32,867 nucleotides of DNA from Bacteroidaceae bacterium (lineage in GTDB: Bacteria; Bacteroidota; Bacteroidia; Bacteroidales; Bacteroidaceae). Below are positions 22,728-29,904 of the stretch, one piece after another. The DNA is taken from contig JAILEU010000188.1 in NCBI GenBank assembly GCA_024697785.1, forward strand, positions 1 through 32,867, given 5' to 3'. Position 1 is the first letter of the stretch; each line of letters opens with the position of its first letter. Under the pieces are notes generated by a model that ran no database searches, was not told the origin of the DNA, and was given only the letters and a program-made list of their open reading frames with translations. The translations under genes and the position numbers were made by a program.

Positions 22728-25477
22728 TTAAACTTCCACCAGTCGAGGTGTGTGTCGCCGGTGGGGGCGCTGAAGCAGAGGTAGAGGTCGTGGACGCCAG
22801 TGGCATCCTTGACACGGGTGCTGAAGGTGCGGTACTTGTCCACTGAGCCTGTGCGTGAGAGGGTCAGGGTGCCGATGACTGGGCCGTCGGTGCTGTCGAG
22901 ATGCAGGGTGACGGTGAGGCTGCCTGTGGAGGAGGCTGTGAGGCGGAACTGCTTGGCGCCGGCTCCGAAGTCCACACCACGCAGACGGATGTACTCACCC
23001 TCGTCGATGTCCATGACATACATGTTGCGGCGGCCTGTGGAGGTTGGCATGTCGGCTACGACGCCTGTGTTGGGGATGCCCATCTTGGCTGTCTTCAGTC
23101 CGTAGCCCCATGCCATCGTCTCTGCCTCCACACGCTGGTAGGGATTGAGCCAGCGCAGCTGACGCACGGGCTGCTGGTCAAGCCAGTAGGGCTCTTCGTT
23201 GATGGTGCCGTCGGGGTTGTAGGTGATTTCAGTCACGGCGACGCTGCGGCGCTCGTGGTGGACAAAGGTCTCCAGGTGCATCAGGTCGTAGCTCTGTCCG
23301 AAGATGTATGACCGTCCGCCGAAGTCACAGATGCCCGGGTGGTTGCCACGGTCGCGCTGGGTGGGGCGCATGATGTATCCCTTTGCCTCCCAGGGGCCTG
23401 TGGGGCTGTCGCTCATGGCATAGCCCAGTGCTTCGGGGCAGCAGGTGGTGGCATAGCTCAGGTAGTAGTGCCCATCCCGTTTGTAGAACCAGGGACCCTC
23501 CTGATAGTGCTCGATGTGATAGTCGAGCTTGGTGATGCCGCTCTTCAGCGAAATCATGTCGTCGTTCAACAGGGCGTAGTAGGTGTTGGGATTGCCCCAG
23601 TACATGTAGGCCTGTCCGTCGTCGTCGGTGAAGACGGTGGGGTCGATGTCGTCCCAGTGTTCACGCTGCCACACCAGGGGCTTGCCGAGGGGGTCGTGGA
23701 AGGGACCATAGGGGCTGTCGCTGACCAGCACACCGATGCCATGCCCATGCAGGGGGGCATAGAGGTAGTACTTGCCATTGCGCTCGACGGTCTGGATGGC
23801 CCAACCTCCATTCTCACGGCTGCGCCACGTGAAGTCCTTCAGCGAGGCCACGGCCCCATGCTCCGTCCAGTTGACCATGTCGGTGGTGGTCCAGAGCAGC
23901 CAGTCGTACATGAAGAATCCGGCTGAGTGGCGTTCGTTCTCATCAGGGATGTCCTCGGGCGAGGCGTCGTGTGAGGTGTAGAGGAACAGCGTGTCGCCGA
24001 TGACCAGGGGTGAGGGGTCGGCGGTGTACTTGGTCTGGAAGAGCGGCATGTTCACCTGCTCCAGTCCGCGCATCTCCCACCAGTCGAAGTTCATCAGCTT
24101 GGGTCCCTTGCGTCCGGTGAAGACCAGGTAGAGGTCGTGGGTGCCTGTGACGTACGAGGTGAGGTCGGCGGTGAGGGTCTGCCACTGCTCCCAGCCACCG
24201 GTGCCGGGGACAGGAAGGCGCACCAGCATCTCTCCCTTCAGGCTGTCGGCACGCACTTCGATGGCTCCACCCCTCAGACCACTGGCCACACGGGCTGTGA
24301 ATGTGCGCGGGATGCCCTGACCGAAGCCCACGGACTGCAGTTTGATGTAGTCACCGTTGTGGATGTCAGTGACATAGACGCCCACGCTGTTGTTCTGCTC
24401 GGTCTTCAGACCCTTGGAGAAAGCCATCGTCTCAGCCTCCACGCGGCGGTAGGGGCAGAAGGTGCCGACGGGCTTCACTCCCTCGTCTGTAGGCATGATG
24501 GTGGGGAACGAGCCATCGGCATTGTAGGTGAACTCCTCTACGGCTACACTACGTCCGAAGCCACCTCCGCGGGGCAGCTTGCCGGTGTGGTAGAAGAAGT
24601 AGCTGTGGCCCTTGAAGTCAGCCACGCCGCAGTGGTTGGTGAACGACTTGGTGTCGCAGAGTGGCATGATCTCTCCGGCGTAGGTCCAGGGACCTGTGGG
24701 GGCAGGGGCTGTGCTGTAGCTGATGTGCTCGGGCACGCCGCCGGCAGCATAGAGCAGCTGGTACTGCTTGTCCGTCGTGACGCGGTACTTCGTGCTGTCC
24801 ACCTTCCGCAGCCAGGGACCCTCCACGTAGCTGTCCTTGTATGTCTTGTCCTTGTCGCGCTGGTCCATCAGGGGAGCTCCGAAGGCCTCTTCTGTCATAT
24901 CCAGCCTGCCCAGCTCACCCTCGTAGGACACCATGTCGCGGTTCAGCTTCAGGTAGTAGCACTGGGGGTTGCCCCACATCAGCCAAGCCTGACCGTCATC
25001 ATCGATGAGCACCGTAGGGTCTATGTGGTCCCACGAGCCATTCTCGAACAGCGGTTTGCCCAGGGCATCGCGGAAGGGACCAGTGGGACTGTTGCTGACA
25101 GCCACGCCGATGGCCATGCCCCGCGACAGACGCGAGTGGGCACAGATGTACCAGAAGTACTTGCCGTCACGTTCGATGCACTGGCTGGCCCAGGCTCGGT
25201 CGTCAGCCCACGAGAAGCTCTCCAGCGCCAGTGGTGAGCCATGGTCGCGCCAGTTCACCATGTCCGTCGTGGAGTAGATGCGCCACTCCTGCATCCAGAA
25301 GAAGTCGGCACCGTCCTCATCGTGACCGGTATAGACATAGAGTGTGTCGCCGACCACCAGTGGAGCAGGGTCGCTGGTGAACCACGTCTGCACAAAGGGG
25401 TTCTGTGCCTCGGCAGGCACCACGATGCCCACCAGAAGGGCAACAAGGGGGAGAAGCAGGGTCTTTTTCATAGCCAA
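22724..25477 (-). CDS. Secreted tandem GH43-CBM6-GH43-CBM6 glycoside hydrolase
   Basis: 917 aa (917 from ATG 25477; the second Met at 25471 fits a signal peptide better). The signal peptide ends near AEAQ. The first GH43 five-bladed propeller covers about 28-325, with catalytic-type residues Asp36 (SDPAPL), Asp153 (IDPTV) and Glu219 (VEGPW). CBM6-like domain 1 is about 344-468 (RVEAETMAFSKGL to DWWEM). The second GH43 is about 476-755, with Asp487 (ADPSPL), Asp612 (IDPTV) and Glu660 (QEGPW). CBM6-like domain 2 is about 782-917 (RVEAETMAWGYGL to DWWKFN). Both GH43 copies keep the full triad. GH43 enzymes cleave arabinose or xylose linkages in hemicellulose; the exact activity is not predictable here. 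Confidence 0.93.
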   Translation of the reverse strand: MAMKKTLLLPLVALLVGIVVPAEAQNPFVQTWFTSDPAPLVVGDTLYVYTGHDEDGADFFWMQEWRIYSTTDMVNWRDHGSPLALESFSWADDRAWASQCIERDGKYFWYICAHSRLSRGMAIGVAVSNSPTGPFRDALGKPLFENGSWDHIDPTVLIDDDGQAWLMWGNPQCYYLKLNRDMVSYEGELGRLDMTEEAFGAPLMDQRDKDKTYKDSYVEGPWLRKVDSTKYRVTTDKQYQLLYAAGGVPEHISYSTAPAPTGPWTYAGEIMPLCDTKSFTNHCGVADFKGHSYFFYHTGKLPRGGGFGRSVAVEEFTYNADGSFPTIMPTDEGVKPVGTFCPYRRVEAETMAFSKGLKTEQNNSVGVYVTDIHNGDYIKLQSVGFGQGIPRTFTARVASGLRGGAIEVRADSLKGEMLVRLPVPGTGGWEQWQTLTADLTSYVTGTHDLYLVFTGRKGPKLMNFDWWEMRGLEQVNMPLFQTKYTADPSPLVIGDTLFLYTSHDASPEDIPDENERHSAGFFMYDWLLWTTTDMVNWTEHGAVASLKDFTWRSRENGGWAIQTVERNGKYYLYAPLHGHGIGVLVSDSPYGPFHDPLGKPLVWQREHWDDIDPTVFTDDDGQAYMYWGNPNTYYALLNDDMISLKSGITKLDYHIEHYQEGPWFYKRDGHYYLSYATTCCPEALGYAMSDSPTGPWEAKGYIMRPTQRDRGNHPGICDFGGRSYIFGQSYDLMHLETFVHHERRSVAVTEITYNPDGTINEEPYWLDQQPVRQLRWLNPYQRVEAETMAWGYGLKTAKMGIPNTGVVADMPTSTGRRNMYVMDIDEGEYIRLRGVDFGAGAKQFRLTASSTGSLTVTLHLDSTDGPVIGTLTLSRTGSVDKYRTFSTRVKDATGVHDLYLCFSAPTGDTHLDWWKFN

Positions 25478-25506
25478 AAGGAATTTAATGCGACGTAATG
25501 CGACGG

Positions 25507-25514
25507 CAAAGTTA
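25507..25514 (-). promoter_or_regulatory. Bacteroidetes -7 element before GH43
   Basis: The minus strand reads TAACTTTG at 25514-25507, matching TAnnTTTG, about 30 nt before the GH43 start codon. The -33 element is weak (GTGT/TGTGG in place of TTTG). Confidence 0.5.
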
Positions 25515-25674
25515 ATGAATAAAAATCACATTCCACACCTTTGCGTCAAATTATTATTTTCCGACCATGATGTTTCCCCTTCAGAGCCCCATCCACAAGC
25601 ATCTCAGCACAGGGCAACAAACTCCGTCTCCCTCCGATTTTTCTTCCTCCCCCTCAAAAAAAACCGCCTATTCG

Positions 25675-25705
25675 TTTGCAATCTGCAAAATAACCCCTAC
25701 ATTTG
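25675..25705 (+). promoter_or_regulatory. Strong Bacteroidetes-type promoter of the structured RNA
   Basis: TTTG at 25675-25678, a 19-nt spacer and TACATTTG at 25698-25705 match the consensus exactly in both elements and spacing. Transcription would start near 25711, directly ahead of the structured RNA. Confidence 0.8.
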
Positions 25706-25710
25706 CACCG

Positions 25711-25890
25711 TGTTCCCCGGAACGCAAACATTTTAGTTGCTCAATTATCCAGTCGAACTGCTACCTCGAAAGGGATTTCACGAGCAAACCTAATCTACAT
25801 TGAAGTGTGCGCTTTTGCGCAGGCTTCTCCATAGTAGATTAGAGGTTGTAGCAGACCTGACTGGATATATGGTAGGTCTGCGCTTTTTGT
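25711..25890 (+). ncRNA. Structured non-coding RNA or leader, unidentified family
   Basis: About 180 nt between a consensus promoter and an intrinsic terminator, with no convincing ORF. The fold I can draw by hand is a three-way junction. The closing helix pairs ATCCAGTC (25747-25754) with GACTGGAT (25859-25866) and CTGCTAC (25758-25764) with GTAGCAG (25848-25854). One arm is CTCGAAA GGGA TTTC-A-CGAG (25765-25785). The other is CTAATCTAC (25790-25798) with GTAGATTAG (25834-25842), containing GAAG/CTTC and TGCGC TTTT GCGCA. It could be a stand-alone small RNA (Bacteroidales-1 or a 6S-like RNA are candidates to test) or an attenuator leader for the genes from 25952, because the closing helix and the terminator compete. 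Confidence 0.72.
25851..25890 (+). terminator. Intrinsic terminator of the structured RNA
   Basis: A perfect 8-bp stem, GCAGACCT (25851-25858) with AGGTCTGC (25874-25881), is followed by GCTTTTTGT. Its 5' strand and loop include bases used in the closing helix of the upstream fold. Confidence 0.8.
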
Positions 25891-25981
25891 ATTCCTTTTT
25901 GAGGCGATACAGAAAGGACTTGTAAGATGAGAGAGGATGAGATTATTCTAGATGAGGTGTAATAAAACGATTGTTCGGCGT

Positions 25982-26263
25982 ATGAAAAGGATCCTAAAAA
26001 TTGTGATGGCCATACTGCTTGTCATTTGTCTGTTTGACATGCCCTATGGTTACTACAATTTGATTCGTTTTATAGCTATGATTGTCTTCTCTTACTTCTC
26101 ATATAGCTATTTCAAGGACAGCCGTCCAGCACTGGGTTTCTCCTTTGCTGCACTTGCGCTACTTTTTCAGCCTTTTGTGAAGATTGCCCTTGGAAAAGAC
26201 ATCTGGAACGTAGTTGACGTTGTGGTAGCATTTTTTCTGGTGATCATTTGTTTCAAGAAATAA
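25982..26263 (+). CDS. Small integral membrane protein, DUF6804-like
   Basis: 93 aa from ATG 25982 (MKRILKI); an in-frame ATG at 25952 would add ten residues. About three or four hydrophobic segments are seen. The pattern of a short basic start, LFDMPYGYYNLIRFIAM, then ALLFQPFVKIALGKDIWN, fits a family of small Bacteroidetes membrane proteins that I recall as DUF6804; the function is unknown. It is the first gene after the structured RNA and the first of an AT-rich block of small genes. Confidence 0.75.
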   Translation: MKRILKIVMAILLVICLFDMPYGYYNLIRFIAMIVFSYFSYSYFKDSRPALGFSFAALALLFQPFVKIALGKDIWNVVDVVVAFFLVIICFKK

Positions 26264-26273
26264 TTCATTCGTT

Positions 26274-26543
26274 ATGCTATCACGTATTGTTATTACAATC
26301 TTGGTCTATTCCATCGCAGGATGGTTGTTGTGCAACATAGACCCAGATAAAGAATACATTTGGTATTCAGGTATATGGCATGGCTTGTTTTTTGTTCCCA
26401 ACTTGATTAGGAGCTGGTTTACCGATGCCATCTATAAGGCAGAAACTTATACAGCGGCCTATAATTTCTTCTATTGGGTATTCTGCATTATCTCCGTTTT
26501 AGGTTTTCTTTTTGGCGGAGGCTACAGAAAACGTGATTACTGA
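26274..26543 (+). CDS. Small membrane protein of unknown function
   Basis: 89 aa with two or three predicted membrane segments: residues 3-20, a central GIWHGLFFVPNLI, and 64-82 ending FLFGGG. It starts 10 nt after the previous gene. I do not recognise the family. The GLFFVPN region resembles small membrane proteins common in Bacteroidetes, but no name can be supported. Confidence 0.65.
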   Translation: MLSRIVITILVYSIAGWLLCNIDPDKEYIWYSGIWHGLFFVPNLIRSWFTDAIYKAETYTAAYNFFYWVFCIISVLGFLFGGGYRKRDY

Positions 26544-26562
26544 ACCAAAAGAGTTTTCGTCT

Positions 26563-27156
26563 ATGAAACTAAAGAAGTATAAATGGCATATCATTGGATA
26601 CGTTCTGTATCTGACGGTTTTGGTCCTGCTTATGCCTGAGGACTATTTTAGCAGTAGTTATAAAAGCGAGTTTTGGAAATACTCTGTTGGATTGGCCATA
26701 ACAGTTCCTCTCGTGCTCTACATTTTTGTCACTCTCTATCGGAACAAAAGGCAAAAAGGAGATGTTGTTCAAAAGCAAAGTAAGGTTGACGCTCCAAATG
26801 CCGATGGAAAAACTGCAATAGAAGAAGTAAACAAGGTTTTTGAGAAAACAGCCTCTACACTTGGAATAGACATAGAAGGTGGTAAACTGCAATATGAATG
26901 GCCACTTCTGGATTTCATTAAGAGTTATGGAAAACTGCAAATAGGTGAGGCGCTGAACAAGGAAACGGGTAAAATATACCATTGTTGCATTTTTACCAAT
27001 GAAAAGGGTAAAAAAATCATAGCAAACTTTTATTCTAAAATGGGAGAACTGTCCGCCTCGCAAATATCTGAGAAACAACACAACTTAAAGGTCGGTGTTC
27101 TTGATACAGGTGGATTTATCCTATATGAAAATTGGTTTGGCAAAAAAGCAAAATAA
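26563..27156 (+). CDS. Membrane-anchored hypothetical protein
   Basis: 197 aa from ATG 26563, preferred to an in-frame TTG at 26512 that overlaps the previous gene. Two membrane segments (about residues 10-25 and 44-62) precede a basic stretch and a soluble C-terminal domain of about 110 residues: EWPLLDFIKSYGKLQIGEALN, YHCCIFTNEKGKKIIANFYSK and the terminal GGFILYENWFG. The domain probably faces the cytoplasm if both segments span. I do not recognise it. It lies 20 nt after its neighbour. Confidence 0.6.
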   Translation: MKLKKYKWHIIGYVLYLTVLVLLMPEDYFSSSYKSEFWKYSVGLAITVPLVLYIFVTLYRNKRQKGDVVQKQSKVDAPNADGKTAIEEVNKVFEKTASTLGIDIEGGKLQYEWPLLDFIKSYGKLQIGEALNKETGKIYHCCIFTNEKGKKIIANFYSKMGELSASQISEKQHNLKVGVLDTGGFILYENWFGKKAK

Positions 27157-27167
27157 AAAGTCAGAAA

Positions 27168-27521
27168 ATGTTAGGAGCTCTATTATTATTTTTATTGTTA
27201 TCCCTTTTTTGGTACTGGATTAATTTGGGAAAAAAATTCAGCCGCTACCAGAAAGGAAATGAAGTGATGAGCATCAGACAATTCTGCATATACAGTCTCC
27301 TGTGGCTGCTTGTGGGGATTCCTGTACTATCATTTATATTGATTTATATTATAGCTTTAATATCAGAAGATTTTGCCAATGATAATATATGGGTAAGTAT
27401 ATGTGCCGCTTCGGTTATCATTGTTGCTATTCTCGTGATGCAAAGCAGAAAGTTCATCAAGCTTAGGAAAAGTGGACAGAATCTCATCAGCAACTTAGAA
27501 GATGTGAATATTGGAGAATAA
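27168..27521 (+). CDS. Small membrane protein of unknown function
   Basis: 117 aa from ATG 27168; an in-frame TTG at 27132 would overlap the previous gene. Three hydrophobic segments (about residues 2-18, 38-60 and 70-90) are followed by a charged tail with RKFIKLRKSGQN. It is the fourth of five closely packed AT-rich genes. No family is recognised. Confidence 0.6.
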   Translation: MLGALLLFLLLSLFWYWINLGKKFSRYQKGNEVMSIRQFCIYSLLWLLVGIPVLSFILIYIIALISEDFANDNIWVSICAASVIIVAILVMQSRKFIKLRKSGQNLISNLEDVNIGE

Positions 27522-27537
27522 AATAGCACGAAGTAAG

Positions 27538-28140
27538 ATGAGACCTCCAAAGAAATCTTTCCTTTCCAATCTTTTGGGTAGAAACACATATTATGAGTTT
27601 AAGGGATATGCCATAATAATCGTTTTCTTTGGTACTTGCATTCTTGCCATTTTGTTTGGATTATCCTTAATCTTCCATTATAAGTTTATCAGCAACATTC
27701 TCAACCTATTCACAGGTACATCGATTCTTTTCGGAGTTTATGTTGGCGCATTGATTCTGCTGCTGGACTTTGAGGTGGATGTTGAAGAGAAAGAATCTCC
27801 TTATTTAGGCAATCCAAAGAAAGTGAAAAAAACGACAATGTACAATCTTACCATTTTTTGGGGCGTTTTGCTTTTGCTGTTAGGTGTAGCAGCAATACAC
27901 TTTAGTAACCAGTACAGCAAGCGTTATGCCTTTGAATGCAGTTTCTTTCTTGTTGATGAACAGGCTGGAATTTATCATATAAATTATAAAAATGGCTGTA
28001 AGGTGGCAAAAGAAGCTTATGATTTGAAAAAGATTAAAGGTTATAAGATTGATAAGTCGTTCACTCTCTGTAAATGGTGCGATCAATGGGCTGAAGATGT
28101 TGAGAGTGAGTATGGGACAAGCAAATACTATAGAAAATAA
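27538..28140 (+). CDS. Membrane protein with C-terminal Cys-rich domain, unknown function
   Basis: 200 aa from ATG 27538; an in-frame TTG at 27511 would overlap the previous gene. Three membrane segments are seen: about residues 25-48, 54-77 and 102-122. A soluble tail of about 75 residues carries NYKNGCKVAKEAYD and FTLCKWCDQW, so Cys and CxxC could bind metal or form disulfides. It ends the run of small membrane genes. No family is recognised. Confidence 0.62.
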   Translation: MRPPKKSFLSNLLGRNTYYEFKGYAIIIVFFGTCILAILFGLSLIFHYKFISNILNLFTGTSILFGVYVGALILLLDFEVDVEEKESPYLGNPKKVKKTTMYNLTIFWGVLLLLLGVAAIHFSNQYSKRYAFECSFFLVDEQAGIYHINYKNGCKVAKEAYDLKKIKGYKIDKSFTLCKWCDQWAEDVESEYGTSKYYRK

Positions 28141-28213
28141 TAGATAAGTATACGGTATCATACTCCATTCAGGCGAATTTACTGTCGCTGTTTGAGGAAT
28201 AGGCAGACCCTGA

Positions 28214-28245
28214 TTTGTAGGTTTGAGAGTAATTACTTATCTTTG
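28214..28245 (+). promoter_or_regulatory. Bacteroidetes-type promoter
   Basis: TTTG (28214-28217), a 20-nt spacer and TATCTTTG (28238-28245). The segment ATTACTTATCTTTG with similar flanks recurs at 28747-28760 before the small lipoprotein, suggesting duplication of a promoter module. Confidence 0.7.
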
Positions 28246-28254
28246 CGGGTAAAT

Positions 28255-28311
28255 ATGGGATTTATGATTTCGATGCTGTATAATATCCTTATAAGAAGGG
28301 AAATCCACTGA
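28255..28311 (+). CDS. Very short ORF, possible leader peptide
   Basis: 18 codons starting about ten bases after the -7 element, so nearly leaderless, and ending in a TGA that overlaps the next ATG as TGATG. It may be translated for coupling or may be chance. An alternative reading is that a frame starting upstream and crossing one stop (TAA at 28281) joins the next ORF, which would make both a decayed gene. Confidence 0.25.
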   Translation: MGFMISMLYNILIRREIH

Positions 28312-28475
28312 TGGTATCTAGCAGGGAAGGGCATGATAATAGTGCTATCAGAAGGGGGATTCCATCAGATGTTTATACAAAGAAAAGTGAAGGCAAGACT
28401 AAAAATCGATTTTATAGATACGATTATCCAAATAATATAATGTTAAAAGAGATAGTATTAACGCCGATAAAGTAA
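28311..28475 (+). CDS. Short ORF, 54 aa, uncertain
   Basis: The 54-residue product is strongly basic and polar (SREGHDNSAIRRG, KKSEGKTKNRFYRYDYPNN) with a hydrophobic end (MLKEIVLTPIK). It starts at a TGATG overlap and ends 4 nt before the next small ORF. In the same frame, upstream DNA reads YDFDAV, a stop, then YPYKKGNPL, so it could be the 3' remnant of a pseudogene. No family is recognised. Confidence 0.35.
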   Translation: MVSSREGHDNSAIRRGIPSDVYTKKSEGKTKNRFYRYDYPNNIMLKEIVLTPIK

Positions 28476-28479
28476 CATT

Positions 28480-28602
28480 ATGAAAAAGTTGCATTATAAA
28501 ATCTTAATTTGGATTGGTTCTTTTATTATTTTATTGGTAGGGATTCTTGCTGCTGCAGCATGGTGGGCAGCTAATCATCCTGTTACAGACTGTGTGGAAT
28601 AA
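28480..28602 (+). CDS. Single-pass membrane microprotein, 40 aa
   Basis: MKKLHYK start, a single hydrophobic helix (ILIWIGSFIILLVGILAAAA) and a short tail ending DCVE. A basic N-terminus followed by one helix is typical of a small bitopic protein. It lies 4 nt after the 54-aa ORF and about 235 nt after the promoter at 28214-28245. No name can be given. Confidence 0.5.
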   Translation: MKKLHYKILIWIGSFIILLVGILAAAAWWAANHPVTDCVE

Positions 28603-28729
28603 TATTTTTATTTTATATGTTTAAGCAACCGAAGGCTGCGGGAGCCTCATACTGTTTTTGGGAAGTTAAATCATCTTTTATAAATTTTCAACATGCCCAG
28701 TTTGGATAGATTCTTAACAGACGGTACAG
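28603..28729. other. Short non-coding gap
   Basis: AT-rich with nothing recognisable except ACCGAAGGCTGCGGG, which could form a weak hairpin. No terminator T-run follows it directly. Confidence 0.35.
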
Positions 28730-28760
28730 TTTTATGTTAGAAAGAAATTACTTATCTTTG
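28730..28760 (+). promoter_or_regulatory. Bacteroidetes-type promoter of the small lipoprotein
   Basis: TATCTTTG at 28753-28760, with TTTT at 28730-28733 in the -33 place after 19 nt. The gene's ATG is at 28778, giving a leader of about 10 nt. Confidence 0.6.
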
Positions 28761-28777
28761 TGGCAAATTTGGGAGAT

Positions 28778-29161
28778 ATGAAGAAAGTATTTGTAGCTTT
28801 TCTATTCCTGACTCTTTTAACAGGGTGCAGAAATAGTACCATTAATGGTTCAATAGAAAGTTCGAGTGAATATGATTTTGAAGCATTAAGGGATAGCTTG
28901 GGATTAGATTCCACTTGCATATTTGTAAAAGAGTGCAGTCCATTGTATAAAGATAACAATCCATACGATTTCGATGAGGAGACAAGGATAAAGACTTTGT
29001 TCTATACTGTTTTTCCGCCTGATGAAGAATGTGAATACTTTGATACAGTGGTATATGCTGTGAGAAGAGATAATTCTATCATATTCTGGGGAAGAAATGA
29101 TGTAGCGAGTTCTGCAAAGAGATTGATTGATTGGACTATTAATAACAGAGAAAAGATTTAG
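28778..29161 (+). CDS. Small lipoprotein of unknown function
   Basis: 127 aa. MKKVFVAFLFLTLLTGC is a lipoprotein signal with lipobox LTGC (Cys17). The mature part is acidic and has no family I recognise; DEETRIKTLFYTVFPPDEE and IIFWGRNDVASSAKRLIDWTI suggest a small alpha/beta domain. An in-frame GTG at 28760 was rejected because it overlaps the -7 element. The gene is alone behind its own promoter. Confidence 0.75.
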   Translation: MKKVFVAFLFLTLLTGCRNSTINGSIESSSEYDFEALRDSLGLDSTCIFVKECSPLYKDNNPYDFDEETRIKTLFYTVFPPDEECEYFDTVVYAVRRDNSIIFWGRNDVASSAKRLIDWTINNREKI

Positions 29162-29215
29162 AAAACTATGCCTATACTCGTTCAGACGTATTTGTTGTCC
29201 AGGTGTAATGAGAAT

Positions 29216-29299
29216 GGGATTTGTAATCCCCAGCTAAAGACAGAACAAATGGAGAGGGATTCTAAATTCCTCTATTCAAAACTGTTGGATTGCAAATCC
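29216..29299. repeat. Cluster of GGATT-type short palindromes
   Basis: Three related palindromes lie within 85 nt: GGGATTTGTAATCCC (29216-29230), AGGGATTCTAAATTCCT (29255-29271) and GGATTGCAAATCC (29287-29299). They occupy the 29162-29390 gap. A 52-codon open frame across them is probably chance. Confidence 0.7.
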
Positions 29300-29390
29300 G
29301 TCCAAAGGTTTTATAAAAGATTATAAACAGCATCTTACGAATACATACCTGCCAATATCTCATTTATATAACCCTTAATACAAATACTTA

Positions 29391-29537
29391 ATGAAAAAAG
29401 TTCTGTACACTATCAAAATGATTATACTGCGTCCTAGGCGTCTTTTGAAGAATTATAGGCGGGATAAGGCTATTGAAAAGAAAGTTCAACAATTAATAGC
29501 TGAAGGAAAAGACCCAAATGACTACTATTATGATTAA
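29391..29537 (+). CDS. Basic microprotein, 48 aa (tandem paralogue 1)
   Basis: MKKVLYTIKMIILRPRRLLK begins a short hydrophobic/basic segment, then NYRRDKAIEKKVQQLIAEGKDPNDYYYD. The C-terminal half matches the next protein (RRDKA, then about 12 residues, AEGK-D/E-P, then a Tyr/Asp end). The genes overlap by 20 nt. The strongly basic amphipathic part could bind membrane or nucleic acid. The function is unknown. Confidence 0.55.
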   Translation: MKKVLYTIKMIILRPRRLLKNYRRDKAIEKKVQQLIAEGKDPNDYYYD

Positions 29538-29700
29538 AGCTTTTTTATTTATTATCGAGGTTATACTCATTGTCTCAATTATCAAAGCAGTCCTGAGGCG
29601 GCCAATAAGAAGATTAAAAAACCGCAGGCGGGATAAGGCTTGGCAAAAAATAAATGAGCAACGTGTTGCTGAAGGAAAAGAGCCTATTAGATACGATTAA
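29518..29700 (+). CDS. Basic single-pass microprotein, 60 aa (tandem paralogue 2)
   Basis: A hydrophobic helix (about residues 5-24, IKAFLFIIEVILIVSIIKAV) is followed by an Arg/Lys-rich region and LKNRRRDKAWQKINEQ, AEGKEPIRYD. The end is clearly related to the 48-aa protein upstream. Met5 (29530) is an alternative start. Tandem duplication followed by divergence of the N-terminus is the simplest explanation. Confidence 0.6.
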   Translation: MTTIMIKAFLFIIEVILIVSIIKAVLRRPIRRLKNRRRDKAWQKINEQRVAEGKEPIRYD

Positions 29701-29793
29701 CCTTAACCTATTCTTACAGGGTAGGTTGTAACTTTTCAACAGATAAAGAAAATTCGTTCAGTTGGTCTTGTAATCCACTTGCAGGGTGAAAAC

Positions 29794-29826
29794 GAGAGAG
29801 GGGGACGCGGCGCGCCCCCTTCTCTC
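29794..29826. repeat. GC-rich hairpin (GAGAGAGGGGG stem)
   Basis: The arms GAGAGAGGGGG and CCCCCTTCTCTC enclose ACGCGGCGCG. It lies in the convergent gap between the microproteins and the DUF3987 gene and could end transcription from either side, although no clear T-run follows on the plus strand. Confidence 0.6.
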
Positions 29827-29904
29827 TTTAATGTGGTTCAGCTTCTTAAAACCGTTTGCAATTGCACCTTTGCACCTTTTTTGAAAAGCGTTTTCGGTTT
29901 GTGT

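Noticed and set aside
24137..25237. 366-codon plus-strand ORF antisense to GH43
   Set aside because: It is a shadow of the GC-rich GH43 coding frame; the product is repetitive Val/Gly/Ala/His sequence without domains.
25344..25803. Two plus-strand ORFs over the GH43 start and the RNA promoter
   Set aside because: They run antisense to the GH43 signal peptide or across the promoter and the structured RNA; the composition is low-complexity Ser/Pro.
25846..25882. ACCTGACTGGATA resembles part of a TPP riboswitch
   Set aside because: The required CTGAGA segment and the remaining TPP core are absent, and these bases are better explained by the terminator hairpin and closing helix.
29170..29328. 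52-codon ORF across the GGATT palindromes
   Set aside because: It overlaps three non-coding-type palindromes and has no promoter or recognisable motif.
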